From: an uncultured Lachnospiraceae bacterium
GTDB lineage: Bacteria > Bacillota > Clostridia > Lachnospirales > Lachnospiraceae
DNA length: 64,000 nucleotides
Direction of reading: 5' to 3'
Assembly: GCA_910588825.1 (NCBI GenBank)
Contig: CAJURF010000009.1
Span: 1-64,000 of the forward strand
Position 1 is the first letter of the stretch. Every line of letters starts with the position of its first letter. Under the pieces are notes generated by a model. That model made no database searches and was not told where the DNA came from. It saw only the letters and a program-made list of their open reading frames with translations. Made by a program: the position numbers and the translations under genes. Below, in pieces: positions 6,875 to 14,887 of the stretch.

Positions 6875-7906
6875 ATGTGGATTCATGTGTTTGTTCTTGC
6901 AGCAATGGCTGTGCTGGCAGTTCTGGTTTTTGGCGGCAGGATGCCGAAGCAGGAGATACTGACCAGGCGGGAGTGGAAGCTGTTGCTGCTGCTTTTGGCA
7001 GCAGGAAATAGTCTGGGAGCATATTTGACCTATGTGCAGAATGAGGATTGTCAATGGGAGGAGGGTATGTATTTTGAAAAAAATGCAGCAGGAGAGGGCA
7101 GTTATGAGGAGAAAATGCAGGCCCGGGTGGGAGGAGAACAGGCGTCTGTCTATGTTCGGATACCGGAGCAGACTGGTGAAAAAACAAAGGATGATGAGCA
7201 GGAACCGGAGACAGAGGCTCCGGGGCTGAACGAGCAGCTTCAGCAGGCAGTAAACGATTACAATGACAAGAGGCAGGAGGATGAGAAATACTATCTGCCG
7301 CAATCTCTGGAAGGAGAGCGGATTGTCTGGAGCCGGCCCTGGGATACCTCTGGAAATATAATTGCGGCCCTTTGTGTGGCAGGGGCATGCTGTATTCCTA
7401 TTCAAAAACAGAAAAATAAAGAAAAGATGCGGCGGGAACGATACAGACAAATGCTTTTGGACTATCCTAATCTGATCACACGGCTGTCCCTGCTGGTAGA
7501 GGCCGGAATGACGGTGCGAAGGGCGCTGGGAAAAATTGCGCTGGATTATAAACGAAAACGAGGCAGAAGCATCCGCTTTGCGTATGAAGAATTGCTGAAA
7601 TCTTATTATGAAATGGAAAGCGGTGTCATGGAGGAGCAGGCGTATGAAAATTTTGGAACCAGGTGCGGGCATCCAAAATATCGGACTTTGGCGGCACTTT
7701 TGTCCCAAAATCTCAGAAGGGGAAACCGCAGGCTGTTGGAAGTGCTGGAGAGGGAATCCACAGAGGCTTTTGAAGAGAGAAAACGGTATGCCCGCGTGCA
7801 GGGAGAGACCGCTGCCGCGAAACTGCTGATTCCCATGGTGCTGCAGCTGGTGATTGTTTTGATAATTCTTATTGTTCCGGCATGTATATCTTTTTATCAG
7901 ACATAA
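6875..7906 (+). CDS. tadC: TadC-like pilus assembly platform protein with an inserted soluble domain
   Basis: A 343-residue second T2SSF protein. I start at the ATG at 6875 (MWIHVFVLAAMAVLAVL), 2 bases after tadB, rather than the longer frame inside tadB. Residues 1-20 and 32-50 are membrane helices. An acidic soluble stretch of roughly 100 residues (from about 53 to 155, rich in Glu/Gln) precedes the next helix (NIIAALCVAGACCIPI). The T2SSF core is YPNLITRLSLLVEAGMTVR followed by CGHPKYRTLAALLSQNLRRG. The last helix is LLIPMVLQLVIVLIILIV. The large insertion after the second helix is not something I recall as standard for TadC. Confidence 0.8.
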   Translation: MWIHVFVLAAMAVLAVLVFGGRMPKQEILTRREWKLLLLLLAAGNSLGAYLTYVQNEDCQWEEGMYFEKNAAGEGSYEEKMQARVGGEQASVYVRIPEQTGEKTKDDEQEPETEAPGLNEQLQQAVNDYNDKRQEDEKYYLPQSLEGERIVWSRPWDTSGNIIAALCVAGACCIPIQKQKNKEKMRRERYRQMLLDYPNLITRLSLLVEAGMTVRRALGKIALDYKRKRGRSIRFAYEELLKSYYEMESGVMEEQAYENFGTRCGHPKYRTLAALLSQNLRRGNRRLLEVLERESTEAFEERKRYARVQGETAAAKLLIPMVLQLVIVLIILIVPACISFYQT

Positions 7907-7949
7907 GGAACGGTGTTTGGAAATATCCGTGGAAAGGAGGTGAAGGCCT

Positions 7950-8117
7950 ATGGATGAGCTTTGCGCATTTTTCATTGAGGAGGACGCCATCGGTGTGGTT
8001 GAGATCATTCTGATTCTGGTGGTTCTAATCGGACTGGTAGTTATCTTCAAAGACCAGTTAGTCAAACTGGTGAAAGATATTCTCGAAAAAATTACCACGC
8101 AAAGCAACGAAATTTAA
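7950..8117 (+). CDS. flp: Flp-type IVb pilin (Flp1-like)
   Basis: A 55-residue pilin, the structural subunit of the Tad pilus. The sequence starts MDELCAFFIEEDAIGVVEII and continues with a hydrophobic helix (ILILVVLIGLVVIF) and a charged amphipathic tail (KDQLVKLVKDILEKIT). The prepilin site is the GVVEIILILV segment, with the conserved Glu five residues into the mature N-terminus. A strong AAAGGAGGTG site lies 9 bases before the ATG. The gene sits between tadC and the pseudopilin-like genes, exactly where the pilin is expected. Confidence 0.88.
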   Translation: MDELCAFFIEEDAIGVVEIILILVVLIGLVVIFKDQLVKLVKDILEKITTQSNEI

Positions 8118-8172
8118 AAAAGTAACTGTTAATTATCTTATCTCCACAAGACAAAAGGAGGTGTGCTCTCTG

Positions 8173-9627
8173 GTGAGAAGGGGAAGTATAACTGTATTTT
8201 TCGCTTTGGTCTTATCTATAGTTATTGTTCTGATTTGTACCAGCATAGAATCTGTGAAAATGATGTGTGCCAGGACGCAGATTGCAAATAGTGCAGATGT
8301 GGGGATGTATTCTCTGTTCGCCCAATATGATAAATATCTGCTGGAACACTATGATTTGTTCTATGTGGATGCATCGTATGGCACCGGTGAACTTCGGATG
8401 AGTCAGGTTTACCGTACTGTAGAGGATTACATGGACCCTATTCTGGAACAGAACTATCTGGATTTATCTATTTGTTCCGGCGGCATTACCAGTTTTGGCC
8501 TGGCAACAGATGATCACGGGCAGCCCTTTTATGGCCAGGTGGTCAGTTATATGAGAGATACCCTTGGAATCCAGGGAGTGCAGCTTCTCTTGGATAAAAT
8601 TAAGGAGAACACAGGGGAGGTTGAGGAACAGCAGGAAATGAGGAGACAGGCTGAGGACGGTAATTCTATGGCGGATTATGACGATGAAATGGCTCGGGCG
8701 GGAAATGAGAGTGCTCAGGCAGAAGAACAGCTGCCAGACGGCGGGGCGGCAGACGTACCGGAGGTTGTGGTGGAAAATCCCATTGATACCATTCGGGAAA
8801 TACAGAAAATGGGGATTCTGGAATTGGTAGTTTCAGATCCAGAGGCTTTGTCAGAACGGGAAATAGAAACCAGTGATCTGGTCTCCCATAGGGAGCTGGA
8901 GAGAGGGATGGGAGTGCTGGCTGGAGATGTTTTGCAGAATTCAGCGGCAGACCAGGCATTATTTCAGGAATATATTATGCAGAAATGTGGAACATATGCA
9001 CATCCCTCCAGGGGCAGCGGTCTAAAGTATCAGGCGGAGTATATAATTGGACAGTCTGGAAGTGATAAAGAGAATCTGAAAAAGACAGCCAATCGGCTGC
9101 TGCTTATCAGGGAGGGGGTAAACTTTGCCCATTTATATACAGATCCAGGAAAAAGATCACAGAGTGCAGCTCTGGCAGCGGCCATTGCCAGCGGATTTCT
9201 GGTACCTCCCGCAGCAGGGGTGATTGAGATGGTGATTCTGCTGTGCTGGTCATTTGCGGAAAGTGTTTTGGACGTAAAGGCATTGTTTGACGGGAGCAGG
9301 GTGCCTTTGTTGAAAAACGTACAGAATTGGAATTTATCTTTGGAAAATCTTCCAAATTTGCTGAACGAACTGACTGTACAGCGCTCAGGCGGGGATGAAC
9401 GGGGGCTTAACTATGAGGATTATCTGCGGGCATTACTCTTTTTGGAATCAACAGACAGTAAGATTATGGGGAGTATGGATATGATTGAAGCGGATATCCG
9501 CAATCAGCCGGGAAGAGAAAATTTCCGCATGGACTGTTGTCTGGATGCCATGGAGGTGGAGATAGATGTGCGTGTGAATCAGACAAGAACATATACCGTT
9601 CTGCATCAGTATGGGTATAATTTATAA
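8173..9627 (+). CDS. DUF5702-like Tad-locus surface protein (TadG-like)
   Basis: A 484-residue exported protein encoded in Tad loci of this family. The N-terminus is RRGSITVFFALVLSIVIVLI, a pseudopilin-like signal-anchor segment. A long hydrophilic region follows, with an acidic low-complexity stretch around residues 155-200, and a second hydrophobic pair (ALAAAIASGFLVPPAAGVIE and VILLCWSF) near residues 340-365. I chose GTG at 8173 because GGAGG ends at 8161 and the longer GTG at 8161 overlaps that site. DUF5702 is assigned from remembered resemblance and context. It probably helps anchor or cap the pilus. Confidence 0.65.
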   Translation: MRRGSITVFFALVLSIVIVLICTSIESVKMMCARTQIANSADVGMYSLFAQYDKYLLEHYDLFYVDASYGTGELRMSQVYRTVEDYMDPILEQNYLDLSICSGGITSFGLATDDHGQPFYGQVVSYMRDTLGIQGVQLLLDKIKENTGEVEEQQEMRRQAEDGNSMADYDDEMARAGNESAQAEEQLPDGGAADVPEVVVENPIDTIREIQKMGILELVVSDPEALSEREIETSDLVSHRELERGMGVLAGDVLQNSAADQALFQEYIMQKCGTYAHPSRGSGLKYQAEYIIGQSGSDKENLKKTANRLLLIREGVNFAHLYTDPGKRSQSAALAAAIASGFLVPPAAGVIEMVILLCWSFAESVLDVKALFDGSRVPLLKNVQNWNLSLENLPNLLNELTVQRSGGDERGLNYEDYLRALLFLESTDSKIMGSMDMIEADIRNQPGRENFRMDCCLDAMEVEIDVRVNQTRTYTVLHQYGYNL

Positions 9628-9649
9628 TGTGTCAGGGAGGTGTCAAAAC

Positions 9650-10423
9650 ATGCTTTTTGCCAAAAAACAGAGAAAAGAATTATTGAATATCCCGAATAAA
9701 AAGTTTTTGCGTAAATACTCTCTTCGAATAATGTCTGTTCTGCAATCCCCGAATACCAGAGCAGACCCTTGGCAAAAAGCATTTTTTGGCACCTTGCGAA
9801 AAGGTGTTCTGACTGTGGAATTGGCTTTTGTTCTGCCGTTGTTTCTGATGGGTACCCTTACTTTGATTGGCTTTATGGATGTGATGAGAGTGCAGACAGA
9901 AAAAATCAGCCGCCTGTGTGAAAAGGCCATGGAAATGGGGGTATATGCGTATGTGGCAGGAGAAAGAGTTCCTGTAATTGAAATACCGGAGATTTATACC
10001 TACCGCCTGCCAGTCTCCATTGTGCCGCTTTTGCCTATGGTGATCACAAATAGGGGCAGGGTGCACAGCTGGACGGGAATGGATGACAGAGCAGCACTGG
10101 AACATGAAGAGGAGATGGTTTATATGGCAGCTTCTGGAAATGTTTATCATGATAATCCCCGGTGCAGTTATCTGGATTTGTCTATTTCTCAGGCTTCAGG
10201 CAGAGAAGCAGAGCATTTGAGAAATCAACAGGGAGCCAGATATACCCCTTGCGGGTCATGCGCAAAAGGAACGGCTCCAGCAGATATTATATATATTACC
10301 GGACAGGGCACCCGGTATCACAATCGGGTTCGGTGCAGCCGTCTGAAGAGGACAGTCCGCATGGTTTTGGTGTCGGAGACGAATGGGCGGTCTCTGTGCT
10401 CCAGGTGCGGGCGGAATCAGTGA
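9650..10423 (+). CDS. TadE-like pseudopilin with a duplicated Cys/His (Ada-like) C-terminal motif
   Basis: A 257-residue protein. Residues 1-45 are basic and precede a pseudopilin segment, RKGVLTVELAFVLPLFLMG, with the conserved Glu. The extracellular part ends with two tandem motifs: VYHDNPRCSYL ... YTPCGSCAKG and RYHNRVRCSRL ... SLCSRCGRNQ. Each has the order YH-x(4-5)-C-x2-L ... C-x2-C. This looks like the small putative zinc motif at the end of some secreted nucleases (KYHxxxCxxL...PCxxC). The ATG at 9650 follows GGGAGG by 9 bases; the longer frame from 9611 overlaps the previous gene. A metal-binding tip is inferred. Confidence 0.75.
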   Translation: MLFAKKQRKELLNIPNKKFLRKYSLRIMSVLQSPNTRADPWQKAFFGTLRKGVLTVELAFVLPLFLMGTLTLIGFMDVMRVQTEKISRLCEKAMEMGVYAYVAGERVPVIEIPEIYTYRLPVSIVPLLPMVITNRGRVHSWTGMDDRAALEHEEEMVYMAASGNVYHDNPRCSYLDLSISQASGREAEHLRNQQGARYTPCGSCAKGTAPADIIYITGQGTRYHNRVRCSRLKRTVRMVLVSETNGRSLCSRCGRNQ

Positions 10424-10435
10424 GGAGGATCAGTG

Positions 10436-10861
10436 ATGGAGCAGATATGTGTATTGAGTTTTTTGAGTGTGAATAGTTTTCAGGATATCAGGAAAAAGCA
10501 GGTTTATTTAAGTGCTGTTGTGGTTTATGGGATTCTGGGAATTTTATATATTTTTTTGCACAGGGATCATTTGGAGGTTTTACTGCTGGGGGCGCTGCCA
10601 GGCATACTGCTGATGTGTGTGGGAAAAATCAGCGGGGGCGCACTGGGGCTGGGAGATGGTCTGGCTGTCATGATTTCCGGCATCTATATGGGAATTTGGA
10701 AAACATTGGAATTCATAGCTCTGTCTCTTTTGATGGCGGCAGTATGGGCGGGATTTCTGATGTTTGTGAAAAAGAAGGGGAGAAAGGCAAGTTTCCCCTT
10801 TGTGCCATTTATGCTGGCAGCGTACGTGGTGCTCTGCCTGATACAGACTGTGGAGGGATAG
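10436..10861 (+). CDS. Second A24 prepilin peptidase-like protein
   Basis: A 141-residue polytopic membrane protein with both A24 aspartates: one in NSFQDIRKKQVYL (about residue 18) and one in ALGLGDGLAVM (GxGD, about residue 68). It is smaller than the operon's first peptidase (3423-3935), and the residue after GxGD is Gly rather than Lys. The ATG at 10436 is 7 bases from GAGGAGG; a GTG just before it (10433) is the alternative. It lies between two TadE-like genes, so it may be dedicated to those substrates. Confidence 0.8.
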   Translation: MEQICVLSFLSVNSFQDIRKKQVYLSAVVVYGILGILYIFLHRDHLEVLLLGALPGILLMCVGKISGGALGLGDGLAVMISGIYMGIWKTLEFIALSLLMAAVWAGFLMFVKKKGRKASFPFVPFMLAAYVVLCLIQTVEG

Positions 10862-10864
10862 AAA

Positions 10865-11320
10865 ATGCACAATGCTGGGGCGAAAGGGAGATGGAGCAGA
10901 GGAAGTCTGACAGTTGAAACGGCGCTGTGTATGCCGCTTATACTGCTTGTGTGGATGGGGACTGTGTCCGTGTGTCTGTTTGTACACAACCGGGCATGGC
11001 TGACCGCTGCTGCTTATGAATCGGCGGTCACTGGAAGCTGGGATGCTGTCTGTACATATGGAGATGTAGAAGAACAGGCCAGGGAGAAACTGCGGATTCT
11101 CCTGCAGCAGTCGCTGTATGGTTCCGGGGATATCCAGACAGACGTTGTAAAAGATGGAGAAACATTGAAAGTAATGATAGAAGGCAGACATGATACATAC
11201 AAAGGACTGAGGTGGGAGTTTCATATTGAGGGCAGCAGAAAGCTGTGCCGCCCGGTTCCTTTTATACGAAAAGCAAAAATTCTTCGGGAAACTGGCAGGC
11301 AGTTAGGAGGCGGTTCGTAA
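10865..11320 (+). CDS. tadE: TadE-like pseudopilin
   Basis: A 151-residue protein with a basic N-terminus, RWSRGSLTVETALCMPLILL, that is the classic TadE pseudopilin motif (Gly before the cut, Glu at +5, hydrophobic helix). A hydrophilic exported domain with no obvious motif follows. GGAGG lies 8 bases upstream. Its stop TAA shares a base with the ATG of the FHA gene (TAATG). It is probably processed by one of the two prepilin peptidases and forms part of the pilus base. Confidence 0.82.
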   Translation: MHNAGAKGRWSRGSLTVETALCMPLILLVWMGTVSVCLFVHNRAWLTAAAYESAVTGSWDAVCTYGDVEEQAREKLRILLQQSLYGSGDIQTDVVKDGETLKVMIEGRHDTYKGLRWEFHIEGSRKLCRPVPFIRKAKILRETGRQLGGGS

Positions 11321-12615
11321 TGGAGGTGAGCTATAAGCGGGATGTGAACCATACTTTTATGGTCATACGGCTGGATGGAGAGATAGATACAAAGGCGTAT
11401 CCGGTTCGGATGGTGTTAGGAAATGTAATTCCAGGACTGCTTCCCTGCAGAATGCAAAAAGCGGATGGAGATATTCTGCTGTACTATGATATTACAAACC
11501 GGCAGTGCCTGGCGGATGCATATGGAAAACTCACCTATGTGGAATTAAAAGAGATTTATCAGCGGTTTCTGAAAATATTTGAACAGATGGAAGTGTATTT
11601 GCTGAACTTAGACCAATTGCTTCTGGAAGCGGAGTATGTATATGTGGATAAAAAAGAAGGGGACATGTCTTTGTGCTATCTTCCAGGGTATGAAAAGCCT
11701 GTTCAGGAACAGCTGCGCTGTTTTACAGAGTATCTTCTGCCGCGTATGGAACATCAGGATTCTCAGGGGGTAATGCTGGGTTACGGAATCTACCGCCTGA
11801 TGGTGGAAGATGGATTTCAGATGGAAAATGTGCGGGAGCTTCTGCATCAATCCGAAAAGCAGAGAAACGGTCCGGAGACACCCACAGGTGAATCTATTCC
11901 AAGGCAGGAGGCTGAGGATGATTGGGCGGCAATGGAATACGAAGAAGAAAAGAAGGGCGGGGAAAGAAAAGAGGATTCACAGAAAAACATGTGGGTAAAA
12001 GACTTGATTATGATTTTCACAGGGCTGTTCTTGTTTGGTGGTTTTGCGGGTTTAAAAAGTCTGGGGTACTTTTCATGGCTGACTGTGCCTATGATGCTGG
12101 CGGTACTTTTTTGTCTGGTGTTAGGTATGGGAGTTATCTTTTTGAGCGGCAGAAAGAAAGATATGGTAAATGAACATGTGGATAAAGAAACAGCTGAAAA
12201 TACAATAGATGAGCCGCGGGAAAGAGTGGAGTTTCCGGATTTTTTGCATAAAGAGGTGGATGAAGATGCAGCTGGAGAGGAAACAGTGGTCTTGTATAGA
12301 AATCCGGAATATGAATATCCGGTGCTTGTGTGCGAAGAACCGGGGCAGGCTCCTCCGATTGTTCTCAATCGCGAAATGCTTATAATAGGAAAAGTAGATG
12401 GCGTATCCGATGTATTGCTGAACAGGGTTTCTGTCAGCCGTGTACATGCCAAAATCTGTAAAAAGGACAATGAATACTGGATTAGTGACCTTAATTCTAA
12501 AAATGGGACATTTATCAATGGGAAAAAATTGGAAAAGGAAGAGGAATATCCGCTCCAGTCTGAAGATCAGGTGGTTTTTGCAGATGTATGTTACCGTTTT
12601 GTGAAAAACCGCTAA
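11320..12615 (+). CDS. DUF6382/FHA-domain membrane protein ending the Tad operon
   Basis: A 431-residue protein. Residues 1-180 (EVSYKRDVNHTFMVI ... LLHQSEKQ) match the DUF6382 type of cytosolic domain found ahead of FHA domains in Clostridia. A charged linker leads to two membrane helices (about 225-285). After an acidic stretch, the C-terminus is a forkhead-associated phosphothreonine-binding domain with MLIIGK, VSVSRVHAKI and DLNSKNGTFINGKKL, all core FHA residues. It starts on the tadE stop (TAATG), so it is translationally coupled. It suggests Ser/Thr phosphorylation input to pilus assembly, but no kinase is encoded nearby. Confidence 0.82.
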   Translation: MEVSYKRDVNHTFMVIRLDGEIDTKAYPVRMVLGNVIPGLLPCRMQKADGDILLYYDITNRQCLADAYGKLTYVELKEIYQRFLKIFEQMEVYLLNLDQLLLEAEYVYVDKKEGDMSLCYLPGYEKPVQEQLRCFTEYLLPRMEHQDSQGVMLGYGIYRLMVEDGFQMENVRELLHQSEKQRNGPETPTGESIPRQEAEDDWAAMEYEEEKKGGERKEDSQKNMWVKDLIMIFTGLFLFGGFAGLKSLGYFSWLTVPMMLAVLFCLVLGMGVIFLSGRKKDMVNEHVDKETAENTIDEPRERVEFPDFLHKEVDEDAAGEETVVLYRNPEYEYPVLVCEEPGQAPPIVLNREMLIIGKVDGVSDVLLNRVSVSRVHAKICKKDNEYWISDLNSKNGTFINGKKLEKEEEYPLQSEDQVVFADVCYRFVKNR

Positions 12616-12710
12616 ATGGTATGTTAGTTCTTTACATTCGTTTCAAGTTGTGATTTAATGATCAAAGTCAATGTTATTCGCATATCAGTGTCTTGAAGGC
12701 AGGTTGGACA

Positions 12711-13316
12711 ATGGAGAAAAGAGTTTCTGTAAGTACAGCAATCATAGCTTTAAATAGTATCGTTTTCCTGATCGTAGAGTTCACAGGCGGTAGTTCGGAC
12801 CTGGAGCATATGATATCCTGGGGGGCAGCCTATGCGCCGCTGATTACAGAAGAACAGGAATACTATCGTTTAATCTCTTGTATGTTTCTTCATTTTGGCA
12901 TGGAGCATTTGGTCAATAATATGCTGGCCCTGTATTTTGTGGGAGGGCGTCTGGAGCATGAGGTGGGAAAACTCAGATTTGCGGTAATTTATTTTGCCGG
13001 CGGAGGGGCCGGAAGCGTACTGTCTTACTATATGGATATTCGAAATGGGACAGCATATGTTTCGGTGGGCGCTTCCGGCGCCGTATTTGCCGTAATTGGG
13101 GCGATGATTTATGTCCTGATTCTGAATCGGGGCCAGTTGGAAGGGCTGGCCATACGTCAGATGGTTTTTATGGCCGCATTATCTTTATATTACGGATTTG
13201 CAAGTCAGGGGATTGACAATGCGGCTCATGTGGGCGGTTTCCTGAGCGGCTTTGTTCTGGCATTGGTTTTATACCATCGAAAGCACAGGCCCGGGTGTGT
13301 TTTGGATGCATCTTAA
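12711..13316 (+). CDS. Rhomboid-family intramembrane serine protease
   Basis: A 201-residue membrane protease with the full catalytic dyad: Ser122 in VSVGASGAVF and His173 in NAAHVGGFLSG. The family's HFGMEHLVNNMLALY segment, equivalent to the helix 2 HxxxN oxyanion region, is present, and about six hydrophobic helices are visible. I use the ATG at 12711 (MEKRVSVS) rather than the TTG at 12693. It follows the Tad operon by 95 bases in the same direction and may read through from it. A role in trimming pilus proteins is possible but unsupported beyond position. Confidence 0.88.
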   Translation: MEKRVSVSTAIIALNSIVFLIVEFTGGSSDLEHMISWGAAYAPLITEEQEYYRLISCMFLHFGMEHLVNNMLALYFVGGRLEHEVGKLRFAVIYFAGGGAGSVLSYYMDIRNGTAYVSVGASGAVFAVIGAMIYVLILNRGQLEGLAIRQMVFMAALSLYYGFASQGIDNAAHVGGFLSGFVLALVLYHRKHRPGCVLDAS

Positions 13317-13332
13317 ATGTATTAAAGATGTA

Positions 13333-14016
13333 TTAAGGGTATGGAAAAGACAAAATGAAAGTTGTTTCCACTCCCGGCTGGGATGAAAAATCAATACTTC
13401 CCCCATGGGCCTGTATAATTTGTTTTACGATGGTAAGGCCCAGCCCCGTTCCGTTTTCTTTGTAGGTGATAAAGGGGTCAAAAATGGTAGACTGGTATTC
13501 TGGCTCAATACCGCATCCGTTATCACGGATCAAAATCAGGAATGCGCCAGGTTCTTTTTCGGTAATGATATGTATGACACCGTCTTTGTCCACAGATTCG
13601 CTGGCATTGCGTATCAGATTGAGCAGTGCCTGCTGAATTTTTATAGTATCCAGTGACAGTACAATATCTGTTTCCGGAATATGATTCTCGTAAATTAAGC
13701 GGATGCCCAGGTACTGATAAGTGGGCTTTAATTCCTGCATGAGTTTTTCCAGGTAAGAAAAAATGTGAACAGGCTTTTGGTGAAGCTGCCAGGAATTGTT
13801 GTAAAGGGATAATTCATCCAGTAAATTCTTTAAAAAATCCATCTGATCCTGGATATCCGCCCAATATTCAAAATCTTCTGCTTCTGGATGTGCCCGCTCA
13901 ATGAACTGCAGATAGCTGTTGATCAAAGTGACGGGATTTCTGATTTCATGGGAAATTTTAGAAAGTGTAAATTGATAGTCTTGTTTTATTTGTTCTATTG
14001 TTTTCGTCTCTGACAT
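13333..14016 (-). CDS. Small cytosolic sensor histidine kinase
   Basis: A 227-residue kinase without sensor or membrane segments. HisKA is at the N-terminus, with phospho-acceptor His23 in SKISHEIRNPVTLI. The ATPase domain shows the N box (ALLNLIRNASESV), the G1 box (IRDNGCGIEPEYQ) and the G2 box (NGTGLGLTIVKQI). This layout resembles the soluble sporulation-type kinases of Firmicutes, where other proteins supply the signal. No response regulator is adjacent. It converges on the rhomboid gene with only 16 bases between stops. Confidence 0.88.
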   Translation of the reverse strand: MSETKTIEQIKQDYQFTLSKISHEIRNPVTLINSYLQFIERAHPEAEDFEYWADIQDQMDFLKNLLDELSLYNNSWQLHQKPVHIFSYLEKLMQELKPTYQYLGIRLIYENHIPETDIVLSLDTIKIQQALLNLIRNASESVDKDGVIHIITEKEPGAFLILIRDNGCGIEPEYQSTIFDPFITYKENGTGLGLTIVKQIIQAHGGSIDFSSQPGVETTFILSFPYP

Positions 14017-14246
14017 GGGGTAACCTGTGCTTTCTATGGTTGGTTATATGTGTATAAGATATGTTTCAGTATGTGCAGAAGTTGTGAATATTTTTATTCT
14101 TTTATAGTATCATTTTGCTGGTATTATGGCAATGATAATTTATCGACTAATATTTATATGAATATATCGCAATCGACATGTTTGGAGCCATGATTGTTCT
14201 GCTGATTCAGGGTATGAGTCTGCCATATGGAAAACGATATTAACAG

Positions 14247-14276
14247 TTGCACTATTGTAAAGACAGGTGTTATAAT
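14247..14276 (+). promoter_or_regulatory. Promoter of the HIT-family gene
   Basis: TTGCAC (14247-14252) and TATAAT (14271-14276) are 18 bases apart. They lie just upstream of the HIT gene start at 14301 and its GGAGGTG site. Confidence 0.5.
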
Positions 14277-14300
14277 AATAAAAAATGGAGGTGACCAGTT

Positions 14301-14699
14301 ATGGAGTGTATTTTTTGTAAAATTGCAAATGGAGAAATTCCGTCAACAACCTTGTATGAAGACAATGACTTTCGTGTGATTCTGGATGTGAATCCGGCCA
14401 GTAAAGGACATACGTTGATATTACCTAAAAAACATGCGGAAAATCTTTACGATCTGCCGGATGAAACAGCGTCTAAGGCTTTGGTTCTGGCTAAGAATAT
14501 GGCATCTAAAATAGAAAAGGCACTGGAGTGTGACGGGTTAAATCTGGTGCAGAATAACGGGGAGACTGCAGGTCAGACGGTTTTTCATTTTCATATGCAT
14601 ATTATACCTAGATATAAAAATGACAGTGTGAAATTGGGATGGAAACCAGGAAAGCTGTCAGATGCCATGCGGGAGGAACTGTTGTCTGCTTTGAAATAG
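14301..14699 (+). CDS. HIT-family (HinT-like) nucleotide-binding hydrolase
   Basis: A 132-residue cytosolic protein of the histidine-triad superfamily. It starts with the typical CIFCKIANGEIPSTTLYEDN and ends with the catalytic HFHMHIIPRY (His-x-His-x-His). HinT enzymes hydrolyse adenosine phosphoramidates such as AMP-lysine, so this is probably a housekeeping purine phosphoramidase. Length is normal. GGAGGTG lies 8 bases before the ATG. The gene stands alone between a kinase and murG. Confidence 0.93.
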   Translation: MECIFCKIANGEIPSTTLYEDNDFRVILDVNPASKGHTLILPKKHAENLYDLPDETASKALVLAKNMASKIEKALECDGLNLVQNNGETAGQTVFHFHMHIIPRYKNDSVKLGWKPGKLSDAMREELLSALK

Positions 14700-14720
14700 G
14701 GGGGGCTTAAGAAGGATCAG

Positions 14721-14887
14721 TAAGGAGCAGCGGGAAAATAACTGACATATTCTATCCTGACTTGTCTATTTCTCCGATTGCACAGGTGAAAAGCCTTGCG
14801 ATGCCAGCATTTCCTGCGTTTTTTGACCTGTACACTCGAAGAAATATCCTGGGTAATCTGTATCAGTTATTTTTCTACAGCTCCTTA
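14721..14887. repeat. MITE-like long inverted-repeat element overlapping the murG stop
   Basis: The first and last 27 bases form imperfect terminal inverted repeats: TAAGGAGCAGCGG... at 14721-14747, with its complement at 14861-14887, about 22 of 27 matching. The next layer also pairs: CTATTTCTCCGATTGCACAGG on one side against the complement of CCTGTACACTCGAAGAAATAT on the other. The whole 167 bp could therefore fold into one long hairpin. No open frame was seen inside. The right repeat contains the last codons and stop of murG. Confidence 0.65.

Noticed and set aside
6833..8107. Long minus-strand open frame (424 codons) across tadC and flp
   Set aside because: It is antisense to conserved Tad genes, and its Cys/His/Leu-rich composition is typical of a shadow frame.
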